Below are positions 1-12,259 of a stretch of 64,000 bases of DNA, piece by piece. Within the stretch, counting starts at the first letter, position 1. Each line of letters starts with the position of its first letter. Source of the DNA: Burhinus oedicnemus (lineage: Eukaryota; Chordata; Aves; Charadriiformes; Burhinidae); NCBI GenBank assembly GCA_008921705.1, contig VFFE01006862.1:62001-126000 (forward strand), in the 5' to 3' direction. The notes beneath the pieces were generated by a model that saw nothing but the letters and a program-made list of their open reading frames with translations, had not been told where the DNA came from and ran no database searches. Both the position numbers and the translations under genes were made by a program.

Positions 1-464
1 TTTTGTAACACAAATAAATGCACCATGGTCTGGTGCACAAATTTCCAATTTTAACAGGAGCTTTAAGGTGCCGTCGAGCTCAGAGAGAGCTAAACATGAA
101 GCCCCAAAGGACAAAATGACAGTCTTCCACTGACACCTCCTACCCTGGTGTCATAAGGTCATCGTTGTCTCAACAGAAGAAATCTTGAGGCCAACCCTGA
201 CAGGTCAGAGATGTAAGGACGCTCCCCTTCATCACAGATGCAGCACGACAGAGGTTTCTCACAGCCATTATTTAACTCTCTAATCCCCCTGCCCCCCTGT
301 TCTGCACCCCATCCCACGGCTCAGTTCCCCAACAGCCTGGGCTGTCCCAAAGAGGCTCAGCCCAAGGACGGTGCGCTAAAACCAGGGAAATCGCTCAGGA
401 AATTCCTTTAATTCGCCTGCACGCCTGCTGCTTGCTTCTCTAGACAAACCCAAAGCAAACGTAC
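1..464. other. Non-coding flank downstream of the minus-strand exon
   Basis: No supportable gene. On the minus strand this is the DNA that follows the splice donor of the exon ending at 465, so it should be the start of the next intron. A short inverted repeat (TGCACCA / TGGTGCA) lies near position 20-45. Nothing else stands out. Confidence 0.5.
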
Positions 465-867
465 CTGGGCAGACTGGTCACCAACGTCTGGCACACCGCC
501 ATCCGACAGCCGGCACCGGTATTGTCCCCCCGGGCCCCGAAGCTGCTCTTCCCCATTGCTTTCTCCTTCGGAGGTCTCCGGCGGAGCAACCTCCACCTCC
601 ATCGGCGTGCAGTGGCCGTTCCCGTGCTCCGAGCCCGGCTTTTCTTTGCTCTCCTTGCTCCCCGGTGTTCTGGTGATGACCCCAAACTTCCTGGTTCTTT
701 TCCCATTTTGAGCGGCTCGGTCGCTGGCTTCGGGGCTGGGCTTGGCTTTGGGGTCGCAGCTGTTGCTGTTGTTGCCGTTGGAGGGAGGAAGAGGGGCTTT
801 GCGCTTGATGCGGCGCAACATGATCAGGTAGACGAAGCCGCCATTCCAGCACTGCTCGGCCAGGTAA
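465..867 (-). CDS. Internal coding exon of an unidentified gene (basic-proline, Ser/Asn-rich segment)
   Basis: On the minus strand a pyrimidine-containing acceptor (ttcccttgcag) precedes position 867, and a donor reading CCCAG|GTACGT follows position 465. The 403-nt exon is one base completing a split codon plus 134 full codons, so it enters in phase 2 and leaves in phase 0. The chosen frame has no stop, and most third positions are C or G, a strong coding signature in bird genes; this is why I prefer it over the second open frame. The peptide begins YLAEQCWNGGFVYLIMLRR, then a basic-proline motif KRKAPLPP, an Asn/Ser stretch (SNGNNSNS), a basic block (GKRTRKFGVITRT), and an acidic Glu/Ser region, so it is probably largely disordered. 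KRKAPLPP resembles the KRAP motif of COBL/COBLL1 actin nucleators, but no other feature of that family is seen. The hydrophobic FVYLIML stretch is too short for a membrane helix and could instead end a folded domain. The gene is not identified. Confidence 0.75.
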
Positions 868-2635
868 CTGCAAGGGAAGGGATGTGGAGGGATTATCAAC
901 TGCTCCCCCTGCGGCGCCCGCATCCCGCCCCATCACCCCAACGCGCTGCACCCCGTGACCTTCATCCGCCTGCTCAAGCAGCCGATTACCTGCCGTCTGG
1001 ATATGTTAGGACACCTCCAGGCATTGGCAAATACTCTTTTCCTTCAGTATTAGAGGGAAATAGTACCAGGAATAACATCAGGAACAGTAACAGCCCCACC
1101 ACCCACCCAGGCTGATCCCACCATGGTGTAATATGACAAGTGGTAAATGCCACCAAACGTGTTCCTACCACCACGACCTCCAGACCCTCAGCAGAGCAAC
1201 ATGGGAAGGTGGAGCAAGCAAAGCAAAGCAGAGGGTGTTTCCAGCAGGGCATTAAAATAAATAAATAAAATTATAAAAAATTAAAAATCAGGCAGGCTTC
1301 ATTTGTGCAGCAACCCATAGAGCATTTGCATCTGAAATGAGCCTCCTTAGTGAAACTAATCTTCTGCTGCGGCACATGTACATGCTTTGAAGGCCTCAGG
1401 GAAAAAAAAAATAAAAAATCAGCCACTGGGGTAAGCAGGCGTAGCACCAATGGCCTCAGCACAGCAAAGCATGGCACTATAAGGCATCCTGGCTCCCATA
1501 AAGCGGCATGAAAATAAGGTGGGTTTCCTTTACAGCAGGCGTATTCTGATCAAAGCAAGAGCCAAGTCATCTCAGCTGTAGGAGGGGCAGCCACCAGGTT
1601 CTCGTACCAGAGCAAAGCATCGCCTCCCCTCCCAAAGTCTTTGGACGTGCGTTGAAGGAATTGACATTTCTGCTTCAAGCAAATACTTGGTGACCTTACA
1701 GAAACTGCACCCACTGATGCAAAAGGGGAATCTAACTTCATGCCTCTTCTGGGAGAGCATATACCTCAACCCAAATTCTTGAAATATTTGGGTTCTGAGC
1801 CAAGGGTGTAACCAACTGAGAGTACAAACAAGCTGGAATTTGTACTTAGCAGGTTTGTATGTGCCTTTTCACACTAATTTAGGCCCCCAAAATATATTGC
1901 CTTTCTCACTAGTGAAAGCGGCAAGAATTTCCCGGAGTATCAAACAAGCCTCTCCTGCAGCTGCAATGAACTAGTCACTAATACAAAGCAGTTGCTGAAC
2001 CCACAGCTATCAGAGGAGATGAGAAACTAGGTGTGGAGTTGAACCATAGAAGATGCTAAGAGAAAATAACACAGCACTTGTGGTTGAGAGAGGAGGAGCG
2101 ACTCGGGAGTCTTCCACCCTTTTTTTTCCTCCCCGCTGCTTGTAGGCTAATTTTCCCCTTCCCTTTCTTAAAAGTTGTTTGGCCGTAAATACAACCCTTC
2201 AAAGTTATTCCTGCACAGGGGTGACTTAATGGCAAAACAGGAAAAGTGGCTGTGATAACCCCTGAAGGAAACTTCTGTACAGAGGAGTGAGGAAAGCACT
2301 CCCAATTACTCAAAGTAATCTGGACCAGTCTGGCAGCGGCTGGAAATAAGATGATGGGTGTGTGGTTGTGTCCAGGGACATGAGCGGGTAGTTTCAGCCC
2401 ACTTCTTCCCAAAGCTTAGACATCCCCCCCACAGACAATGTCAGCATTCAAATCACTTATATTTAATTAGGAAGACCGATACCCAAGTGAATAAGGCAAC
2501 TACAGAACCTTAAAAGCAGCCCTGGAGCAACAGAGGGAAAGGACAAGTATGTTGGCTGTGCCAGATTTCCCCAACGAATATAAACCGGACTCCAACCCCC
2601 TGGACAGTCCACTAAGCAGTTTTCACCAGGCAAGT

Positions 2636-2703
2636 CTTTTTGGTTTTGTTTTGGGTTTTTGTTTGTTTTTTTTTCTTTTTCTTTCTTTTTTTTTTTTTTT
2701 TTA
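2636..2703. repeat. T-rich low-complexity tract
   Basis: Runs of T interrupted by G and then C, ending in a T homopolymer of more than 15 bases. It reads as an A-rich tail on the minus strand, but no retroelement body is recognisable beside it. Confidence 0.85.
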
Positions 2704-5507
2704 AACATTAAGAGTACTTAAATAAAGCCCTAAAACCATCTTTTTCAAAACGGCCGAAAGCAGGCAGCCGATGAGCCCTGCTGGTTGGAAAGTCTCTGCA
2801 ACCAAGGTCAGCCATCTGGGTGGCCAGGAGGTGACACTTGGTTCAGGGAGGCACCCAGGATCTGAAGGGTTAGCCTAAAAAAAATTCCAGAACTAAGATG
2901 GAAGTATTTTTGATTATCAAGTTAAAAGAAAAATTCTTTTAATCAACAGAAAAGGGGCAGTTTTGTTCCAGAAACAATATGGGCTGCCTGTTTTTCACAT
3001 TTATCTTTCAACTCAAATTTCAAGGCAGCCAGTAAAGTTGATTAAAATTCATGACTTTTGCTTGCAGCAATACCACTGCACTCTGATCCATCATACATAA
3101 GCCTGATAGCATTGCTTCTCCTGGCACACGGAAACAGAAAAGCAGCTCCTCTTCCCATAGTCCTGTGGCTTACCGGGGTGCTGCCCGCCCTGCTTCCACG
3201 CAGTCAGTTCTGCCTCACTTGTTTCTGTGCAGGTGCACGTATGTGGGGTTTTTTTAAAACACCGATCTCTTATCTCTGAACTAATCACTAATGTATTTCT
3301 GAGTGCCAGTAACAAAGTGCATGCATTAATCAACTACTTGATTTAGGAACCAAGCGGAATCAGAGGGAACTTAGCCTATGTCCAAATAAAGTAATTTTAT
3401 ACAGGCAAAAATAATTTACATTTTCACCTCCACTTGTAGCACATTTATTCTGTTCATAAAGTGTAAAGCTATGAAAAGGGAATAAAGAAGGGAGGGTTTT
3501 TTCTATCCACTGTCCATTGACGACCATCCCTGCGGTCTGGAGCAGGGTTACAGCAAGCAGTAACAGATGCAGCTGTGCCGAAGTCTGCGGAGCCGTGCTG
3601 ATTTACTCCATATGTCGAGATAGTCTACATGTTCCAGGCGTGCAGCCTGTAGTAACTCATGGGTTTATGTCTTCTTGAGTACTCTCGGCAGTTCAAAGCA
3701 CACAATAAGTTTCCAGGAAAAAAAAAGAAATGTCTTCTCTGGGTCAGTGAGCAATTACCTTTGCATGGCAGCAAGTGATCGCATATACCAGATGATGTCA
3801 GGTTATTTCCTGACAGGGTGAAACCAGCTGGTAACAGTGATGTAATAAGTGGCGTCATTATCTCAGGGTTTGTTTCGAAGCAAAGACCAGGCACCCCGTG
3901 TTGGAAAACCAGTGCTGGTGTAACACCAAACTCCTATGACAAGATAAGAAACTAATACACCAAGAATTTGTGGTCATTTGCTGAGCAGCCCTCCCAAGAC
4001 AGGGCTGTTAATCAACGAGCCTGACCCACTTCTAAGTTCTGCTAAGCACATGCTGCTTACTTATCTCGCTTCCTTTTCCTTTGCCTTTTCTTCCCCTATG
4101 TAAGTAAGAAACGAAAAAACCCCATGGAAGCACAGCAAGCTCTCAACACTGGACAAAAGACAGCAAAGGTTATATTAAATGAATGAGAACCTTCAGATTT
4201 TTAATTGCATTCTATCAATCCAGGGGCATCCCACGCCAGAAGGGAGTAACTGGATGGATTCAACAAAACGTAATTATAAAGCTCAATACTGCAGAGAACT
4301 GTGCAAAAGCTAGACAGGGCCCAAAATCCCACTTCTCAAGGGGTTTAACGTGCACAACGCAGACAAGCCCTTTTTTAGATTTGGTCCCTGTAGACCTCTC
4401 TCAGCGATTTCAGCAGTCAATACACCAATGGTGTCTCAGGCAGGCCAGGATGAGGGCTGACGTGAGTACGTGGCTCTCGGCACAGATGTGGGGCATCAGC
4501 TGCAACCTCCAAGTTGTTGCTTAGTTCAAACATGGTCTTCAGCTTGGATGGAGAAGGTGCACGGAGCAAAAATATTCCTAACGCAGCTTTGGTTGATCCA
4601 AATTTATTGAAAACTGAGACTCCAAAATTTCCTATTCCCCGTTTTGGTTGGCAGGGGATGGAGTAGGATTCAGTGAAAGACCTGGATCTCGTACATCAGC
4701 TTAGAAATCTTCAGCAGTTACTCCTAGCGCCACCGAATGACAACACGTAACAAATCCTACCATCACTGATTTTAAGAATGCAAGAGATTGTACCAGCTGA
4801 TCATACATCTATTAGTATTAGTAACCAAAACAAAACATTTTACCACCAAACCACCCATCCACACTTTCTGTATTTGCCAGTCTTTGCAAGGTAGTGTCAG
4901 GTCTCCTCGGCATAGCTGGGAGTCCCTTCAGATGCTGCAATGTCATCTCCACAAGCAGGGTCTAAAACACCACTGAAATACCGGCTTGGAAACATTTCCC
5001 ATGGGCGTGCTCAGAAAGACTGACCACCTGGCTGCTCCTGCCCCTTTGGTCTCACCCTGGCACCAGCTCTGGTAAAACCCCAGCCCATATGAAACACCAT
5101 CCTTAAGCAGGGGGGCAGACTTGTTCTTCTCCATAGGAGAGAAACCATGAAAGCATTAACAACCCTTAAGACCAGGGGGAAACTTTTTTACAACTTGAAC
5201 CAAGAGCTGGAAAGTTATCTCTTGTAAAGCTCAACCTCAGGTTGGAAAACGCAACTGGTAGCTGGTATCAAGGGGCATTTAATACTCTCTTTGTATCAGA
5301 GCTGTGAAGAGATGGACGCATCCACTTCCTTCAGAGACTATTTTGAGTTACGTAGCCAAATCCCATTTCTCCCCTACACAGCCGAACTGATTGCTGTGAT
5401 CATAAAACCCGATAAAGTCACTGAATTTATTCCAAGTTCCCTGGCATGCATGTGAAGTGTCAGACTCGGAAATGGTGTCTTAGGGTAAGCCACTCATTTT
5501 TTCATTT

Positions 5508-5548
5508 ATATATATATGTGTGTATGCATGTATAAATATAAAGGTTTG
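5508..5548. repeat. Short TA/TG microsatellite-like tract
   Basis: Alternating TATATATATATG followed by TGTG and further TA-rich sequence. It is a short imperfect dinucleotide tract. Confidence 0.7.
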
Positions 5549-5734
5549 CAGACTTGACAAGAGCACGCTGTGACAAGCTCTCTGTCACATCCCATCCCAC
5601 TTGAACAAATGCAGATGGCCACACCGAGCTACAGAAAAAACAAAGCAGACCCAGCAGCCATAAGAAAGCATCTGGATCCACTTTAGGATCAGAAATATTG
5701 AAGAAGTATGTTTATTTTACACTAATACTACTAT

Positions 5735-5800
5735 TTAGCATTTCTCCAGAACCTTTCATCCTGCTAGGTCCGAAAGCACTTTGGAAATGATACACACAGA
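5735..5800. repeat. Possible ancient interspersed-repeat relic
   Basis: The order 'ttagcatttctcc', 'acctttcatcc', 'ccgaaagcactttggaaatgat' resembles the widely shared amniote repeat phrase about a feature near a 'caaagcgctttacaaa' core found in old SINE/LINE tails. The match is from memory of the phrase only; family and orientation are not assigned. Confidence 0.3.
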
Positions 5801-8800
5801 ACATCACTGACATCTCGCCAGCCAGCCCATCATGCAGCTCATCAGGGCACAGAGGAGAAACCTCAGCTGAGACGACCACTTTCGGAGCCCCCGTCTAGCT
5901 CCCCCTGGGTCCTGTAATGTCCTTAGCAGGACAGACAGACCACTAATTTTTATGCTTTTCTCTGAAAGACTCTGGCATGGTAAAATGCCTTGAAACTCAA
6001 TCTTCTTTTGGCTGGAAAAGATGAAGGACAGTGCAGATCCTTGCAGAACTGAAACCTCCAGCCTCAAGGGGGACTTAAAAGCTAAACTTAACAAACCATC
6101 TCTACATGACACCAGCAAAGGAGCTAACTTGCTTTTCAGGTAAGGCAGGGCAAGTTAATGACTAACAGATAGTGACTGATGGAAGGGCACGTGGCTCCTC
6201 GCTGCCCTCACCGTGTGAGAACACCCAGCCCACTGAAGACAGATTTTGGCAAGCATCAGGGGCTACTTTGCACAGATTGTCACGTCTTTGGGTTGGAGTC
6301 AAGTCTGCGTAATGCATGCAGGCAAAGGAAAACACCGAGCTACAAAGTCTTGGGCAAACCTTGCTGCAGACGAGCTTTCAAGAGTTTTCACCTCCTTGGG
6401 GATGCAGGAACACACCACGTCCATCCCTCTCCCCCTGCCGCCCCACAGGACTAAGCTCTCCAAACACAATTTACCTCATCAGAAAGCAGAGGCATTGGGT
6501 AACCCAGCTGCTACTTCAACATACTCTTGTGGGCACAGAGCTGCAGCACATCAAGAATGAGCTCGATCCAGCGTCTCATCACTGACAAGCCCTTTCCTGC
6601 CCTGGGCTCTGCAGGCGATGGTACAGGCAAGGGACGCGATGTTCTCTGCCTGCCTTAATGAACAGGAGGAGGAAAGACAGAAAGGGCAAAGGAAAAGTCA
6701 GTCATGGAGCTGAGACTAAAAACACCCAGGGAGCGCATTCGAACAGCCCGGGGTATGCAAGAGAGCTCCCATCTCCCTTTCAAGGATGAGCAACCCTCAG
6801 TCCCCAGCTTGTGGCCAAGGTTAAGCAGCACCTCCCCAAGTACCAGAGAGGCTGGGGCTCTCTACGCCACACCAGGTGTTCCGCAGGATAGCCGAAGTGG
6901 TGGCTTTCTGGAGAACAGAACTCTGAATCCAGTTTTTTTTGTCTATGGCATATTTTTCACCATTAAATTTATAGCAAGGAATGCAACCAGACCTAGTGAA
7001 ATCTTGAAGGAAAAACTAATTTGTAAGTTAAATTTCAAGGTGTATTTCTGTGGCCTTTTATAAGCCAGTACAACCATGTTTAGTGCTGATCAGATCCAAT
7101 CCTCCGCTGGATTAGAACTGCCTGTAGCTTTGAGCATCACACCGGTTGTGCTCAGCGCAGCGATGCTCAAGCTGCTGCAGGCTAAGCTGCTGTCAGTCTG
7201 TACAACACAACACAACAACACACCACCACCCACACCACACCAACATCTCGGAGAAGCAATGGTAGCCGCAAACAGATGGGGCAAGGTCTGATCTGCGCTG
7301 TTCGTCAGAGAAACCAAACCACTAAGAATTTAAGACCAACTGGAACAAATGCTGCAGTGCTGAAGTCTGCAAGAGCCCCTGCGCAAACACACCTCTGGCA
7401 AGGATGGCAGGAGACCCCAGGCAAGACCTCTTTGCCCATCCTGAAATGCTGAACTCTCAGGAAAGGCGAAAAGGGAGCAGAGGTGGGATTGCTGCTGTGT
7501 TTTTGTGGACTTACTGCCCGCTTGCAGCTTTTGCTGGAAGATGAGATTTGGCTCAGCCTTGCAACACAGGACCATGACTAAAGCCTGGTGAGACACCTCA
7601 CTCTACCTGGTATTGATGCAATGATGCGGCTTTGAATTTGGGAGAAGTGAATTCCTTTTCCCTTGCTGTGCTACAGATCCCTTGCAGCACCCCAGGCAAG
7701 TCTTTCCACCAAAAAAACAGGGCCAACCACATGTCTTATCCCACAGAGCTCCTGCAAGGTCTAAGGTGGTGAAGCCATTGGCTTTAAGCATTACAGTTTC
7801 ACAAACACCTTACATCTGGGATCAGGCAATACCAAACAACACCACAGCTTTCCTCCCACCCCGTATCCTGCTCAGGTGCCAGCACAGTCATTTGGGCAAC
7901 AGTACAAATGAACCCAATGAGGGAACTGGTCCAGCTTGAAATTAACCGAGCCAGAGCAAACTTTCAAAAACTCAGACCTCAAGACGGGGAGTTTAAACCC
8001 AGCCCAGCACTCTGCTCTGGTCACAGCAGCGCAGAGGAAGGGACAGGAGAAGAAGAGGCTGGCGGCGGCAGGGGATCATGCTTCTGGTCCCACCAGCAGC
8101 GCCCATCTACGTAGGGCTGAGAGAGGCATGCGTCGCGGCCCGAGGGAAGGCAGTTGCACACATGGTGCAGACAGAAGTGCTGGCTGGCTTCAGCTGAACG
8201 GCATTCATACCTAAATTCTAAAATTGAATGGACAGGCATCCTTGCTGCAGACAATGAAGCCCAGCTAAATCGCATCCCCACCACAGGTGTGGAAAGAAGA
8301 CAGGCTAGATCATTGCAATTATGCTGGCACAGCACAAAACCCCCAGATTTCTGCCCCGCATCTTGTAGAGACACCTTAGAAGCCTGTCCAGGGCTTTGCA
8401 AGAGTGACAAGCAGAGCAGGGACCTCCAAAACACCCAACACACGGATGAAGGATATGAACGGCCACACTGAGCCTCCTCCCCTCCCAGAACAAACATCTG
8501 AAGAGGATGGCTTGAGGAGCTGCACAGTTTCCCCACGCCTGGAGAACCCCCCGAGCTCTGACACACATCCTAAATCTAACAGATTATGCAACTGGAGTCA
8601 TCTGCCCACAAGGGACAATACAAAATCCTTTGGGATTTACTGATTTATTGGCTGTGCTAGCAGAACAGAGGAGTGGTGTTGCATTTAGACTGCACAGACT
8701 TTGGACTCCAGCTTTACAAAAGGACCTGATCTTACTAAACATGCAACTCCCACAACTGCATCTAAAAGTCCCAAGAGGCAGACGTACACAGTGCTTTTTG

Positions 8801-9787
8801 AGTTTGGATCCTAGATATAGACTAATGGGTGTTAAGGAGAAAAATTCTATTTGTTCCTTGTTTCGCGGCAGAGCGTAGAAACAGAAGTGGTCCAATCCAG
8901 TCAGACCGTCATGGCTCTGCACGTTCCAATTTGTTAGTTCACAGCTCTGCTGCACACAGACAGTTCACTGGATAGGTGGCCTTGCTCACAAATATCATTT
9001 CCAGTTACGAGAAAACTAAGCAATTTAAAATGACTAGTTACCAGTTTAAAAATTGTAAATACTAGCTTTTTACCCTTCCTGCAACAGGCCAAAATGATAC
9101 CAAGTTACAACCAAACATTAGCAGCTGCAATTACTGCTTGACACACTCTATGTCACTGCTGTTCAGATGCGGTCCCTCGCACCACATGGATTTCCTGCCC
9201 TTCTGAAGACACTCGTGCTCTTGATGCTCCAGGCGATACAAGCACAAGCTTTTTGTCTGGTGTCCTATGCTGTTGCTCTTCATTCCCAATCGCTCTCTAT
9301 GCAATTACTCTCTTCTTGAGGACTTGGGAGTGAGGTTGAGTTTTACGCCTCCTCTATGTTTTTGCCAAAGAAGGCGTCAATTCCTCTTCCTCTTGGAGCC
9401 CAAAGGTGGTCATGCCCTCCCCTGGAGGACAGGGCAAGGCTAGACACACTCAGTTGCTTCATGCCTCTTGGTAATGCAGCTGCAACACAGGGGTGAATGA
9501 GTGCATTCATCCCCCAAAATTCCACATCTATACCAAAACACTACCGCTGCCAACAACAGAGAAACTTTCCCCTTGCTCCGTTTTTACCAAATATATTTTC
9601 CAAAATGTCTGGATTTGGCTATGCTCCAGATGAATGCCCACGAGCGTTTGGTCCATGGGACCTCACTGAAGCTAATCCAAAGTAACCCCCAAAATAACCA
9701 TAACGTGGAGGTCAGGTCTCATCCTACAGACCTCCTTCCCTTTGGGCTATGCTACTGCCTAACTACTACTGTTCAACTATGCTACTG
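5801..9787. other. Unannotated intron-like or intergenic DNA
   Basis: No exon or repeat body is supported apart from a CA-rich tract at 7199-7244. Several overlapping reading frames of 60-180 codons at 8.0-8.9 kb occur on both strands, without splice structure or family motifs, and are treated as chance. The last 40 bases hold a local duplication abutting the CR1 at 9788. Confidence 0.45.
7199..7244. repeat. CA/CAA/CCA-rich low-complexity tract
   Basis: Purely A and C for most of its length (ACAACACAACACAACAACAC, then CCACC units). It is a degenerate CA-type simple repeat with a G-free + strand. Confidence 0.8.
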
Positions 9788-10692
9788 TTTAACATCTTTG
9801 TTGGCAACACAGATGTTGGGATTGAGTGCACCCCCAGCAAGTTTGCCAATGACACCAAGTTGTGTGGTGCAGTCAACATGCTGCAGGGAAGGGATGCTGT
9901 CCAGAGGGACCTGGACAGGCTTGAGAAGTGGTCCCATGTGAACCTCATGAAGTTCAACAAGGCCAAACGCAAGGTCCTGCACCTAGGTTGGGGCAATCCC
10001 ATGCACAAATACAGGCTGGGCAGGGAATGGAGAAGGATTTGGGGTTGCTGGTAGATGAGAAGCTCAACATGAGCCAGCAATGTGCACCAGCAGTCCAGAA
10101 AGCCAACCACATCCTGGGCTGCATCAAAAGCAGCGTGGCCAGAAGGTTGAGGGAGGTGATTCTGCCCCTCTGCTCCGCTCTGGTGAGACCCCACCTGCAG
10201 TCCTGCTCTGGAGTCCTCAGCACAAGAAGGACATGGACCTGTTGGAGTGGGTCCAGACGAGGTCCACGATGATGATCAGAGGGATGGAGAACCCCTCCTA
10301 TGAGCACAGGCTGAGAGAGTTGGGGTTGTTCAGCCTGGAGAAGAGAAGGCTCCAGGCAGACCTTATAGCAGCCTTCCAGTACCTGAAGGTGGCCTACAGG
10401 AAAGATGGGGAGGGACTCTTTATCAGGGAGTGTAGCGATAGGACAAGGGGTAATGGTTTTAAACTGGAAGAGGGTAGATGTAGATTAGATATCAGGAAGA
10501 AATTCTTTACTGCAAGGGTGGTGAGACACTGGAACAGGTTGCCCAGAGAAACCGTGGATGTCCCATGCCTGGAGGTGTTCAAGGCCAGGTTGGATGGGGC
10601 TTTGAGCAACCTGGTCTGGTGGAAGGGGGGTTGGAACCAGATGATCTTTAAGGTCTCCTCCAACTCTGACCATTCTATCATTCTATGATTCT
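9788..10692 (+). mobile_element. CR1 LINE, 5'-truncated copy with ORF2 3' part and tail
   Basis: About 905 bp of a CR1 non-LTR retrotransposon on the + strand, ending in the typical tail ATTCTATCATTCTATGATTCT. The translated pieces match the CR1 ORF2 reverse transcriptase C-terminal half: the catalytic region reads KFANDTKL where active copies have FADD, followed by [69 protein letters not shown] and HWNRLPRE. The frame shifts at least twice, near 10025-10030 and near 10205, the second explained by a short deletion relative to the minus-strand copy at 14849. The copy is 5'-truncated, as most CR1s are, and cannot encode an active protein. The 8-bp tail repeat is typical of bird CR1 rather than mammalian LINEs. 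It is of moderate age: still readable, with substitutions and indels. Confidence 0.96.
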
Positions 10693-12225
10693 AACACAGC
10701 CAGAGCATAATTGCTGCATGCCCCTAACGAGAGTATTCCCAATGTATTCATCCAAACGAAGTCTGCAAAGACTGGGGCTATAATCTATTAGGTCCATGCA
10801 TGATTTTCTGCTTCACAAGAAGGGCAAGGACCCAACGAGACAAGACTTGCTTGCAGAGCATGCCCAGCACACACACTGGAATACAAATAAATTCCTGTTT
10901 ACTTTTTGCAGTGGTTGCTGTAAGTTACAGAGGAGCACTCAAAATGTTTTCACTGCTGCTGTTAATTCCAGAGACGCAGCTTGTTATCATTAGTTCATGT
11001 GTCTGGCTTTTTTTAAAACAATACTTCTGAATTAGACAACAAATCTCATAAATGTGAACAAAGAGGCAGCGGAACTTTGACTCTGACTTTCAAACTGAGA
11101 GAACATGTCAAAACAAAAATTTTACTGTATTGCAGATTGATTTTCATTGAGTGCTCTCTGAAAATCTTCAGTCCTGCAGGCTGCATGGCTGCGATTTTCC
11201 TTCTCTGCAACTGTTCCTCCTGAGGTGTAAGACTCGCTCCATACCGGGAAGCCCAAACAAGTTCACATTTGCAAAACATGAAATAAATCACCCGACTGGA
11301 AAGCACACGTGCCTCACATGAAGGAACAAGGAAGGGGTCAAAAGCCACCCACCTGTGACCCACGTACAAAGTACATACAGTGTGCAACGCCTCCCCCACT
11401 TCACCCTGAGCGCCCACATCTTGTCACTCTGTTTCACACCTCGCCACCCTATTTCCAGGGCTCTCCACCTTTCATCCAGGCTACTTCAGCATCACCCCTC
11501 TAAAACAACTTCTTTCTAAGCATCCAGCTCACACCCCTCCCTCTTCCTCCCTGCAAAACTTTTACGCGATTCTGCCCCGGGTTTCCCATCACACCAGGCA
11601 GCAGTGACAGCATTTAACCTGAGATAAATGGTTTGCACTCAAAACTGAATGAGAAGTTCAGCATGGGAGATACTCTTTATCAAAATCCAGCATTTTTGCA
11701 CAAACGCAGCACCTGGGGAGGGTGCCACAAAAAATTCCACGGGTGACCATGACGATCCCCTGGTGCAGAGCTGCCCCCTGGGAGGTCTGCGAGCCCAGGG
11801 GGGCTGGAGCGTGCCCTCGGGCAGCACCAGCACAGGGCAGTGCTAGCCGCAGGGCTTGCTCGCTCCGACTCGGAGGCACATCGATGTGGTGCAGGTCCAT
11901 CGGGCTGACGTGGCTGGGGGCCTCCCCTTCCCGGGGACTGCCCAGATCCGCCATGCCCAAGCCAGCCCTTTGGTGCCTTCTCCTCCCCAGCCCAGAGCCC
12001 AAGGATGGGGGAAGCTCCATACCTCCACCTAACAGCAGTTTGTTCCTCTGTCCCCACTCACGCCCATGCTATTCCTGTGTGGTGAGGTCACCTCGCTGGG
12101 CTAAAGCTTCCTATTTTTCCCTATGCAGGAATTATCACAAATGCCCGAAAGGGAGGAAAGAAAAAACCATCCCACTGGCAGAGCTTTTATTCCAGCAGCA
12201 AAGTTTTGCAATGATATATTAAATG

Positions 12226-12259
12226 AAAAAAAAAAACCAAAAAAACAAAAAACCAAAAA
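12226..12259. repeat. A-rich tract with CC interruptions
   Basis: A runs separated by C or CC (AAAAACCAAAAAAAC-like pattern). It is low complexity with no associated element. Confidence 0.8.

Larger units (their letters stand above)
868..5734. other. Intron-like DNA without supportable genes
   Basis: Mixed-composition DNA with only short, unrelated reading frames. The first bases next to 868 are the acceptor tract of the exon at 465-867. A splice-bounded open segment on the minus strand near 3175-3225 was judged too weak to call. A T-rich tract (2636-2703) and a TA/TG tract (5508-5548) are listed separately. Nothing else is recognised. Confidence 0.45.

Noticed and set aside
2100..2703. Possible processed pseudogene on minus with a poly(A)-like tract
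   Set aside because: No similarity to any protein that I recognise beyond the T-rich tract.
3175..3225. Minus-strand splice-bounded segment (donor CCCG|GTAAGC)
   Set aside because: Acceptor has a poor pyrimidine tract and the 51-nt peptide has no recognised features.
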